Positions 34,916 to 47,600 of a stretch of 64,000 nt of DNA are shown piece by piece. Source of the stretch: Dysidea avara (taxonomy: Eukaryota > Porifera > Demospongiae > Dictyoceratida > Dysideidae); NCBI RefSeq assembly GCF_963678975.1, contig NC_089272.1, forward strand, positions 24,555,471-24,619,470. Reading direction: 5' to 3'. The position numbers and the translations under genes are program-made. The notes beneath the pieces were generated by a model, which was given only the letters and a program-made list of their open reading frames with translations, did no database searches and had not been told where the DNA came from. The stretch's first letter is position 1; each line of letters opens with the position of its first letter.

Positions 34916-37900
34916 TTGGCTGGTAGTCCACATGGAATCCAACTCCATCTAGATGTGCATCATGCATCACTTTCGCTAGCAGAACTGTCAAGGCAGTATA
35001 ATGAAACCTCGAATTAAGGATGTCACGTGAGATGATATTCGTGGCTTTCTAAGTTAGCTGCCAGTGTCTTTCTCTTTGTACTGAGTTCTTATTTGCAATA
35101 TGCCATAGTTTTCTTTCTTTCATTCAGTAGCCTCAGTCTCTTCACGTGTAGTCGTGTACGCATACACTCACACAGTGCTCCCACTAAGCTTATAATTAGT
35201 CACCAATCAACACAAATCACTGTATGATGCACTGAGTTATTTGTATGATGTCATAGGACTTTACAGGCTCATTTTTCACACTGTATGTGCAGTTCGACCC
35301 TCTACCTCCACCATTTTATACTCTTGCTGACACACATGCAGTTAGCTACATGTTACTTTGAAAAAATGCACATATAGTATAACTTCCATTCCTGTTTGTA
35401 TGTGACCATCATGACAATTATATGTATTTAGTTACTTGGTTGCATTGCAAAAACATCTTAAAAGAGGGAAATTGTGGAATTCAAAGTAAAAATACTGTGT
35501 CTTGCATCATGAAATTGTTAATTTATTAATTTTATTTTACACGTGTCTATGCAAGCACAGTTCTTATAGGCTTTGGCCTATTTTGACATTAAACGTTGGC
35601 AATGGGACCATGTAAAATGTGGCCAGCATATACAAATAATTATGTAGCTGTAAAGTATACAATTTTGCAACCATGACTGCTCTATTAGATTATTTTGCAA
35701 TACCAAAAATTCAAGCAAAATTTATTTTGCAGCTGCCTTGCAATTGGTTATCTCAATAGTAGCTTTGCCAGTGAAGCAATGAAATAGTGGTGTTTAAAAG
35801 ATGCAACAAACCTGTCCATTATAAGGATGCATGCAAGAAACTAGCCAAAATTAACTGTGTGGCTTGAACTACCAGTCTGAGTGCTAGAAAAGATTAAGAT
35901 ACTCCAACAGAGTATCACATTAAATTACTTGTGTAAAATAAGTTTCATTCACTGTAATTCATATTTTAAAGTATTTTACATTAATATGTATATCATGAAT
36001 TTTTTTGCATGAAACTAAAGTATGAGGTTATTTAAACAGGTATCAGTATGCTGTTCAAAGGCTTGGGCAGGCCTATATAGCAACCAGTGTAAGTATATAC
36101 AGTAAATCAGTTTGAGATTTAAGAGCTATGTATGGTACAACTACTAGAGAACCATCAATATAAAATAATTGTCGTGCTATTTACTGTGAATTTAGTGCAG
36201 AAATTGGTAGAAGTACATAGTTATACCTAGTAGGTGATTTTATGAGTGTGTGGACTAGTCAACTAATACAATCAAATTGGTGTACTGGACTGTATAGTTG
36301 GTATCATTTAATCATATTTCTGGTAATTGCTAGTTATCACATGACGTGAATAATCAGTTGTGGTTGTCATGCATTGCAAACATAAACTAGTAAGACATCA
36401 GTATAATCAAATTACTAAAAACTATTCAGATCTGCACACATTACACTAAAATAAAAGGAGACTATTAAAGGAGTATTTACAAAAAATTCAAAAATTGTGG
36501 CTATGGGTGTGCATCTCAAGGTTAAAACAACAAGTCTGGTAATGCAATGTAGTTATGCAACTTGAGCATACGTTGAAGAAAGATCTTTCTCCAGACGAAA
36601 GGTATTTTCGGTAGTAGGTATATCCTCTAGAACAGCATAGTTGAGCTAAAGTGGTATACACATTCACATATTACTTGTGGCACTAGGAAATACACAAATA
36701 CAAGACAAAATACACTTATTAAAACTTTTATGACATATTTGTATTGTCAGGGGAGGACAAGGAGTTATCAAAGGGAGGGGCACACCCAGGTAGGCAGTTG
36801 GGGGGAAAATCTCTAGCTTAGTTTTACACTTATTTAGCGAGATAGCTACTTGAATGTCATTATTGCTTTATATCATCAGTGCCAATGTGCATGCACTTGG
36901 ATACCTGGACATGCAGTGGAGGTGCACGGTGGGAAAGAGATATTTGCCCCAAATGCACCATCCTGCATCCATGCACCATTGATTGTGTAGTAGACAGTCC
37001 ATAAATATTGAGCACAAATCTCACAGGAAAATCTGTTAGTAGAAGCTATATCAGTGGTGGATCCATTTCAATAAGGAGGGGGTTTTACTTTGAGGAATGG
37101 TAATACCAACTGTAACTACAGCCTATATAGTCTAGCTAACTAATTGGCTAGCCAAAGCTAGCTATGAAATGTGATATATAGCGAAATCATTCCTCAACAT
37201 TGTTTCACAGCTATATTTAACCATTTGAGGCATTCGCAAAAATTATTTAAGCCCAAATAAGGAAATTACAAGTACACACTGCACTACTGACACTAACTCT
37301 TGCCCCACAGACGATGTCTATTTATCTTTTAGTAGTAGAAATAAAAGATGTCTCCTATAGCTAGACGAAGAAGTCTTAAATTTTACACTAAACTGCCAAG
37401 TTCACAATGTGATTTCCTGTCCAATGCAATTGGTACACACAATAGAAAAGTATTATTCACTAATTGTATACACACATGTAAGCTTGTGGCTCATGGCTCA
37501 TTTAAATCAATGGTAGTCTAAAGAGGCATGGGAATTGCTAATTTTGATCATTACTTTTCAGAGCTATGTATGTACTTGAATTTACTCAAGATTGACATAC
37601 TCAAACAGAGCAGTCAATTTCACAACTCTAATAGAGGAGTCAGCTTAGTTAACCTTATTACAACTTGCATTGATAATTTCAGTCAAATTGCTTTCAAACT
37701 CAATCTGAAAGGTCCAATTTTTTTGAAGAGATTTCCTCATACTCCCTAAAGAACTAATACTTTGCATTTCAGAGGGCTATGTAGTGAGTGACTGCTAGTA
37801 GTGTGTCCCTTCCTAGTTCTTCTGCGCAATCACAGCTGGACCAGATACAAAATAGCTCTTGACTTAGCTAATTGACATTTGCTTGTCAGACAATTTATAA

Positions 37901-38225
37901 CACCCACCAAATAAACACTAAAACTTGCACAGTCTATACACACTAACGTAGTCACAAAGCAAAAAGCATGTAAACAAGTTGTTTGTGATGATTTAATGTA
38001 CTGCAAAATTAATGTGTTCAACATCTGCTGTGATTAATTTAATTTTGAGACTGTGTGTTTCTTCTTTGGGTAAATATGGTACTTTGATACCTTCTTGCAG
38101 AATATTTCATAACACATAAAGGAAAAGAAAAGGCACATGTATGCTTCATAGAGAATTTGAATCTGAACTACACATATGCATGCATACTGACAGTATTTCA
38201 CTTTTTAAGCCTAAGCCATTGATTC
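34916..38225. other. AT-rich DNA without a recognised gene
   Basis: 3' side of the minus-strand receptor and unannotated DNA. CTCTATTAG-type motifs occur at about 35681, 35888 and 37600-37640. No exon or transposon structure was made out. Confidence 0.45.
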
Positions 38226-38670
38226 TTACAGCTCCATCATACTTACTCCTTGATTAGCAGGTTTTGTATCATCAACATCTTCATCTTTAATTACATCATA
38301 TTCAGCAACCAGTTGTTGTGGAGGACTCTTAGTGGTTTTCTTTTGTAGATCAACAACAGCATCTTTAATTACATCATATTCAGCAACCAGTTGCTGTGGA
38401 GGACTCTCAGTGGCTTTCTTTTGTAGATCAACAATAGCATACTCCATTGGTGGTGCTGTTGGCTTGGGCTGTTTAACAGCATCATCATTTGTTATTTTAG
38501 TAGATAAAGCATATTCTTCTCCACTAGGTGCAGCTTGATGGGGAACAGTAGCAGTCTTGTAATGTAATTTCTGGATATCAGCATATTGTTCATTAACAAG
38601 TGGCTCAGACTGAAGATCATAATTTTTGGTTGCTGTAGTAGTGCCTTCTGCTGTATTGCCCTCAGAAATA
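38226..38670 (-). CDS. Receptor last exon: cytoplasmic tail
   Basis: 147 codons and TAA at 38228-38226, acceptor TATTACAG. It contains YDLQ, YADI, YKTA, YALS, YAIV and two YDVI sites, and a tandem duplication of 26 codons (VDLQKK...SPPQQLVAEYDVIKD). The sequence GTAAGT lies eight codons before the stop and could be a donor for an alternative end. Confidence 0.85.
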
Positions 38671-41600
38671 CTGTAATATACAGAAAAAATAGTTTGTTTA
38701 TACAGTATTGTCTAAAAGGCGCAATGATCAACTTACATACACAGTCTGTACACAAGTATAGTATAGTGTACAGTGTATTTACTATACTATTACCTCTGAA
38801 AAGTTGTCTTCTTATAATCAACTGTATCTACAGAGGAACACATTTACGTTATACTGTAACATAGATTACAATGAATACATAGCTTCTTGGGGGAAGTAAT
38901 TAAAAATTCTGACTATCAGATATACACATGCACTCAGTACATGCAGTGTAAATCTAATTAACTAGTTGAAAACTACACTTTTATGTATGCAAATACATGA
39001 TGCTAAACAGTAGTGTCCTGATTATCAAAGTGTCTGGTATTCCAGGTCAATCATAAGGAATATTTTGGAACCATTACCAAGTGTCCAGGTGTCCTCATTT
39101 TCAAGCATCCTGATTAAACACAATTTACGACAAGGAAGCCTTGGGTATAATTAGTATTGAGTCCCCCAGTTAATAGAACTGGAACCACAATTGTTAATAC
39201 TCAACACCATTGCACGTGCAAATGGCGATCACACGATCTTTACTCATGGCAGAAGGAGTACTATTTGGAATTGCTCATACTGAATTCAGTCATAAGATTG
39301 AAGCTGCCACACACATGCCAAGAACCACCCGCCCTCTTGACTAATCACTGATATCCACCCTCACTCAACCAATGCAATCATGCATGCTAGCACAGTTTGT
39401 ATAAATACGCTATTTCATATTTTGGGCACCCAGGAGGCACAATCAGGCTGCTTTATATGACTAAGTACTCACTATAGCAATAGAAATACAGCAGATAAAT
39501 TCCTCACTAGGGCAAATGTAAGTGCATTTAGCACGTAGCAATGTCCTGGGCTGCCCCATTTATCCCCAAACCATGCATAGCTCGAATGCATGCCATAAAG
39601 CAGTAGCCAGCTGACGTAGGATGTTAACAGGTTTTATTACTATATGACACTTTATTAGCATGGACTTTAGGATATCATGCATATCACATCAAACATGTTT
39701 ACAAGCATTTGTACTTGTTATTCTTTGTGAAGACCTCTTAAGATTCATGTAGTACAAAGAGTGTGTTCTTATGGCAGGTATCTTGTTTGACTTGATTTTA
39801 ATTATGCATGTATGTGTGTTTTTTTGGCTAGCACAACCTAATAAAATTGTGCAGCAATAATTATTTTTGTGGGTGCCATAGGAACTTCAGGATGAGAAGC
39901 TAATATTCTGCTTTGTTCAGCTGTTCTTCACTGCTCTTTCACCACTCTCATGCTGTGACTATAAAGGTATATGCAACCCATTGCAGTAAGTAAGTTACAC
40001 TGTGACTAATGGAAACTAAGCAAATTCATAGTAGTACCCTCGGAATGCTACAGCCTCGGTCCTTCAGGGTTACCAATCACTTAGTTCACTTGGTCTTAGT
40101 GTCCGACTATTATTTATCATTTCATCATGGGGTCAATGTCAACAGAATACACTGACAATCACAATTACCTTTTTTCTTATGATAACAAAACCAATACATG
40201 ATGATGATGATGACAACTCCTGTAACAACTAGAGCCACTAATATTCCAATAAAAGCTCCAATTATTCCTCCATTGCCACCATCACTGCTGCTACTGTCAT
40301 TGTCATTGTTACCACCGCTACCTGTACACGAATGTACATTGCAATAAAATCAGTAACACAATGTTATAAAATGTAGCTATTACATACAGTTTTGACAAAA
40401 AGGAGTTAGACCATCATTGTATAGTGCACTAGCTGCATTTTGGTAGACACTAGTTTTAATTTGTTGAACAAAATATATATTAAAGAACTTTTTGTAAGCA
40501 CAGTCAATGAAAAGTGCAAATTACAGTATTTCAATTAAGTACAGTTGAGGTGTGATCTGTAATGTATAGATCATGATGCCCAAATGTACTTGATGAAATT
40601 TCAAAGCTTAATAAAGTACAGTTATAACAGTAATTAAAATGTAAGGAATTAACAGTTTGTTGTCACAATCTCCAAGACATTTGGGCATCACCAACATATT
40701 TGACAATAGTAGCAGCAAGAGTTCAATGACATTAACTACATTTGCTGTGGAAATTCCCTTGGGTAAGGCACTTCCTAATCTGCTAGGACATCAACGAGAC
40801 ATGCACCCTCAAAGGTCACCTTATTTTGTCATCTTAATCTCCTTACGTACAGTAGTCTTAATTCTTTTTCTTTTTGCACACTTTAGAAAAAATCAGATTA
40901 CTTGCACATGCTATAGTTGATTTGCTTCAAATTTGAAGGGCCATAATGTCTGCATATTCACAGTAGTACAATTTTTGTACAGGAAAAAGGGAGTTCTGTG
41001 CAATTTTGAAAATTGTAAAAATGATTTGTTGTCATGCCTATGGGGTAATCCATACTTGAAAATTGATCTGTACATGAAGTAACTGTTGGAGTGCAAACCT
41101 TACAGTATATGGTTTAAAAACACTGAAAGCATAGCTAAGGAGATATAAAGCAAAAACCAACAAGTGAGATTGAGATGCTCTAATAGAGCAGTCACTGAGA
41201 AATAAAAATGTGTAAAAAAAATGCAGGAAAAAATTTCTCCAGGGTTCAACCTCCACAACTATATTTCCAAACTCTTTACCACTCTACCACTGCTGTCAGT
41301 TGCTCATGTCACTTGATTTCTACCTTATAAATGAAAGTACACTAGAGTAACATTTTATAATCTCGTGGTATCAGTGGAAATTCTAGAAAATTATATGTGC
41401 ATTGTATTAGAAGTGCTCAGAAAAACAAAAGCGCTCTATTGGAGTACTAAAATATTGAAACAACACACATACACATGCAGTAGTGTGTCATGCAGCCAAG
41501 TACAGCTGGTGTGGGTGCACATAAAAGACAAATCAGTATTGTACAGCTTATTTTACGGAACCAAGAAAATCCCATTTACATCAGCGGCATACCGAGGGGG

Positions 41601-44600
41601 ATTTCCAAGGGTTCAGGAAACCCCTTTGGATTTTACACACTACTTGAAACATTAAGAAATTGAAACTTCAGGTTTCCAGAATCTGGAATCTATCATGGCA
41701 CAGGACACATTGTAAACTTTTATCTAATAGTTTCTCACACGATAGCAACACTTACAGCTTAAGATTTTGGTGAAAAGATTGAGATACTCTAATAAAGCAG
41801 TCACACAATATAAACTACTCTAATATAACAGTCACTTAGCTGTAGTGGAAACTCCTTTTCAAAATTCCCGTGTATGCCCCTATTCATGCATCCATAGCTT
41901 GACAGTGCCTGAACAGCAATTAACCATTTTTGCTGTGGAAACTTCTTCATCTATTTCAAATACGAGTCGAATCTGTCCATCCATCACTGAGATAAGCGCC
42001 TTCAAAGTTTGTCTTATTTTTTTCATATTTTTCTTCTCAATCTTTTTCTAATTCTTCTTCTTTTTCAGTCAAGTAACCATGTACAGAGTACAAATAAGTC
42101 ACCCAGTAGAGCATTCAGCTTTGTAAAATCACCCTGTAGATCTCGCTGTAGATAATTTAGCTATACATAACACCCTGTACAGGGTTCGGTTATGTAACAA
42201 GTCACCCCAATAACTACACGATAATTATTTTATTTAGTTTCACATTAAATTTTACAATTAATACCATGCCTGTTTCACTGCCCATACAAAAGTGTCAATA
42301 GTAGCAGTGAAATTTATCCTGTATTTCACTGGTAGCAGTGAAAAAGTTGTAATTGCAATTTCATTGGCTAGAATTTATGTTAACAATATAGCGCCAATTA
42401 GTGTTGACACTTGTTTAGTACATAGTGACAAATTGCGTACATAGCAACACTAATGCACAGCATGCATATATGCAGTGAGTGTGGTATTAACTGGGAATAG
42501 CATGGGTATAGCAGTGAAATTTGGGATAAATACCACTCTTGCTGCATTGAAAATGGAAATTTCAATGCAACACACATGGTATTTATCCCAAATTTCACTA
42601 CTACCCATGCTATTACTAGTATTAATACCATACCTGTTTCACTGCCCATACAAAAGTCTCAATAGTAGCAGTGAAATTTATCCCGTATTTCACTGGTAGC
42701 AGTGAAAAAGTTGTAATTGCAATTTCATTGGCTAGAATTTATGTTAACAATTAGTGTTGACACGTGTTTAGTACATAGTGACAAATTGCGTACATAGCAA
42801 CGCTAATGCACAGCATGCGTATATGCATCGAGTATGGTATTAACTGGGAATAGCATGGGTAGCAGTGAAATTTGGGATAAATACCACTCTTGTTTTATTG
42901 GAAATGGTAAATTTCACTTGGCTCCGCCTCGTGAAATTTATCCCCATTTCCAATACAACACTCGTGGTATTTATCCCAATTTCACTGCTACCCATGCTAT
43001 TACTAGTACAAATACATAGGTTCACACAAATGGCAGTCATCAACGATTCCTGTAGTAAAGAAAAATGAAGTCTCAAAGCCAAGTATAGGCTGGCTTGCAA
43101 TTAGAAAAGAAGTGATTTCCTTACCAAATAGGCAAAGCTGTGAAAAAAGGGTGAGGTCCTCCAAAAAGCCAGAAATTGGCTTTTTGGTGGCCGAAAGAAA
43201 TAGCTCCATGCAATGATGCTAATGCCAATTATTTACTGTCATCATTATAAATAATTGGTATTAGCATCATTACAGCCATTTCTTGGCTGCCACCTTTTTT
43301 TGGAGGGCTGCACCCCTTTTCACAGCTTGGCTGTTTTTGGTAAGGTAGCAACTGCAACAATGCATTAACTTGAAAAGTAGTAAATTATGCCATCATAATC
43401 ATATCATTGAACATACAATGAAGTATACATATAGTGACCATGTTTGGTTAATGATTATTTACTTTAGTGCCTGATAGAGAACTTGAATGACACCTTATGG
43501 CTTACTTTTAACTTTTGACTGCACACATTACAAAATGATGTATAACCAAGAACCTGAAGTCACACTATTGTATATATGCACAGAAATTGAATGGTGGAGT
43601 ACAGTGGCATAGCTACACCCGGGCATACCCGGGCATCACTTCACTTTTCCCAGGCATCAGAAAATGGTTGGGTCACGCAGCCACTCAAAATATCGCGTTT
43701 AGCACATAAATCCTCTCCCACCCCCGTTACCATTAATTCTACGCCATTTGCCAACAGCTTCTACCTCAGGTTCTGCCTGTCATCGACACTTGCACCCTCT
43801 CTAAAAAAGGGGTGCGCCGCGATATGAAACAAATTAGCGATGCGCGTTCAGTTAAAATCAGAAAATGGCGTCATGTGTTCTTCACGTGATGAGTGAGTGT
43901 TTACAGTGGCTGTTAGTTGGATATTGTCTGATTATTGTTTGATGGTGCGAGGTCCATGATAATGCTCTAAACAGAGTCCTCTAATAGCGCCCGAATTTAT
44001 TTAGATGCAACGTGACACAAGGGAAACAGTGTGGAGCGAGGTGTGGAGTCAGTGTTGTACGGTTTAGGAGTGGAGTGTGATATGTGATGTGAGCTATTAT
44101 TAAAACACAATTGTATTAGTCGCAGAGGTGGGAGATCACCAGGATTATTGCCAGTTTTGCTGCCATTTTTTTGTAGACCTGAGTTCACTGAAGCAGAGCC
44201 AGTCAGTGGATGAATTGTCATGTTTAGTGAGTCACATCTTCAATGGAGGACTGGAGGAGGACTTATCACACAAGATCTCTTAAGTGTCACAGTGTTGTGG
44301 CGCTGCACGTGATTACTGCTACATATGCATCCCACAATCGATTAGGTAGCAATCATGCAGTAGCGATTAGCTAGATAGGCGGTATAAATGCTTATGTTCA
44401 TGCACCATACAGATGGAGTTAGCAGCTATATAGAATAGCTAGCCATGCTTTGCACTAAAAACAAGTTTTTATGAGTGTACGTATGGACATCCCACAGGTT
44501 GCTCACTTAGGTTAGTGGTTTGCCCGGGCATCACAATTGGTCTAGATATGCCCCTGGTAGAGTGCAACTTGAGCATGAAACTCTACAGCACAGTTGTACG

Positions 44601-47600
44601 GTAAATAAATGTCAAGGTTTATGTTCTAACAACAACTAAAATCAGTAAATTAATTGTTTTGTTTATAAGTAGATGCTAAGATGCTGCAGTATCTTGCACT
44701 AGTAAAGTTCAAACTTCATGGTAAATTCCTTGTAGGTGTGTTTTGTTTTAATAGCAATCATACTGAGCTATTCGCTTGCAGAATCCCACAAATGACCAAG
44801 CATTTTATGGGATGGCATCATTATAAGGGATTGCTTGATCTGCACTTTGCTAGCTTAAACTTACTTGAGAAATGAGTCTGCACCCATTCCAACTGTTGTA
44901 CTGCTAATTCTCAAATGTTGTATACTTATAAACTGATAATGAACTCCCTAACCCACTTCATGCAGATTTATAACCTGCCGTGGTATAATTTCAAGACATA
45001 ATAACTTGTATAACTTCAAACAAATTGATATATACTAGTTAGTAACAGCTATGTACATTGTGGATATTGAGCTTCAATCATAATCACGACACATGACAGT
45101 GTGTTGTGTGGCCAAGAAGGCTGGCCCTCCACACCATGTATTTACAGGAAGAAGCAAAATACAATTACCTTTTTCTTAGTTTAGAGGGCTTGGGGTCTTA
45201 GATTATTTTTCACACACTGTGCAAAAACCATTATAAAATACAAATGTGTAGTTCAGTTTTCGAGCTTTGGTACACTTTAAGAGTGCATTGCAGCACAATC
45301 ATGTTGGCGCAAATCTGATTAATAGTCATACAGCTTGTTGTCATGCCTACAGGGTAAACTGCATAAGGAAATAACTTTAAAAGATGATAAGCGTATAAGT
45401 TAACCATCATAGCTCAAACCTCCTGTGGTTTAAAAGAAATTGCATTGACAACTATAGAGTTACAAGGCAAAAACCAAACAACTGTAAATCACTGGGCTAA
45501 AATATTCTAATAGAACAGTCACTGTGGGGTAAAAGGTGCATGAAAAACTTACCAGTGTTTGAACCAGGGACCTCCATACTGAAGACCCAAATTCTTAACC
45601 GCTGAACTGTTGCTATCATGGCTGATCCCCTCACTTAATTTCTACTTTATAAATGAAAATTCTAGCTAAAATCTACTCAATAGTGAAAGTACATAATTTC
45701 ATAGATTTACCAATGGAAAATCTAGAAAATTCTGTGTGTTCTATTAGAAATCCTTGAAAAATGTGCACTCTATTAGAGCATTACAAAGTAATCAAATAAA
45801 CTCTGCAATACAATACCATTGTAACTTCTCTAGTATTCCATCAAATCAAAGCTGATATTATAGCTCTTTTGTAACAGTTCACGGTGGGGTAGTATACTAC
45901 TATTAAGACCTATTCACCCCAATCATCATCATCATAATCATCACAATAAGTGCTATGCTAATAAAACTTGTGACAGCAGGCTAGAAATTGTATTCTAGTA
46001 TAAAAGCTGCAGGATTTGCTTTATTAAAAATTGAGCAACTGCAACTTATCACATTTTGCATGAAAATTGAGATACTCTAATAGAAAAGTCACTGTGAAAT
46101 CCTAATAGACTAATAGTACAATCATGCGTACCAAACTTGAATTTGCCTTGCTATAAAACACTATTGCAAATAAATACAGGCACTATAATACAACTTTGTA
46201 TAGCCATGAACAAGCAAGCACAAAATTATAGGGCAATTATCAGTATTAACATATCAGATCAGTAAATATTTTTCTGTGTTGGTAGAGCACTAGTTTGCCC
46301 TATATCATTGTCATTGCATCTGTAGACAAGAAGCACAATGATTTGTGCAAAAACAAACCTCAAAGCCAGTTTGAGATTGACTTTGGGGTATATTTAAAGT
46401 ACAAAAAGAAGTGAAATCCATGCAAGCTATATAAAAAGGGTGTGGTCTTCTAAAAAGCCTGGGTGAAAAAAAGTTTTTAAAAGGTGGCGGCCATGAAATG
46501 GCTGCAATGATGTTGATAACAATAAATTTTAATAATGGCTTTGCTATTAAAATTTATTGTCATCAACATCATTGCATGGCCGCCATCTTGATTTCACAAC
46601 TTTTAAAAGGCCACATGTTTTTATACAGCTTGAATTTTTTTGCATGGACACTTTTCTCCTGTAATGTATAGTAGGAAACTTTGATTGTATGGCAAAAACA
46701 GCTTTGGCAAATTGCTGTGTTTTGTCATGTGTCACTACTTTGCATATAGAAAAGACAGCTGGATTATGCTTTGGCAGAAAAAACCTTGGCAAACTAAAGG
46801 GCAGTTTTCCAAATTTGTCAATGTTTTCTACTATACAGCAATGGCAGAGGAAGTAGTTGATGTGAGGTGGGCTGACCAGAGTATAGATTCTCTGGCAGCA
46901 GGGGGACAGCTGTAGCCATTTTAGCTTTTACAATGTCTCATAGTTCACCAAAGTTAATTTCTAGGTACAATTTGAAGCATTTCAAGTCGAAAATATTTAA
47001 TAAAACTCTTTTGGCAATGTTGACTATAGGGTAAACATACAGCATTTATAACCAGTACAAAATAGCCTTTAGACACCTGGAAACACTTGGTGCAGTGGTA
47101 ATACACCAGCTCTCAAGTAGGTGGTCAGTGGTTTGATTCCTGCTGTAGGTAAAATTTTATTTCATTTTTAGACTACTTTTAGAAACACAGCTATGAAATG
47201 TTTTGACTGCTCTATTAGGGTATTTGAGTGCTCTATTAGAGTATATCGATTTTTTTTCAGTTTTCAGCCCCACTCCAAGAAGGATAATTTTTGGTGAGAT
47301 ATCATTCTGAGGGGGTGTTATCCCCCATCCACAGGCCTAGAGGGGCTAACCCCCTAAGTCCTGCCTATACAGTATATAAATTATAGAGATTTAATGTTTT
47401 AAAACTAGGTCAGTTTGCTTTGGTTTGTATTATCAAATGCATATGTAATTTCATGTATTATGTACTTGATCACTTAATTAATTAAAGGTTTTCATTGCCA
47501 AGGAAGTGTAACTTGAACGAATCACTTAAAATCATCAACAATGTTCAGAACTAATTTCTTTCCTGATATACAGTAAGTTTATGGTGTTTTTTATAAACAT

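Noticed and set aside
38226-38670. ITIM or ITAM motifs in the receptor tail
   Set aside because: The YxxI/V sites lack the I/V/L/S at -2 required by the ITIM consensus, and their spacing is too wide for an ITAM. They are described only as YxxI/V.
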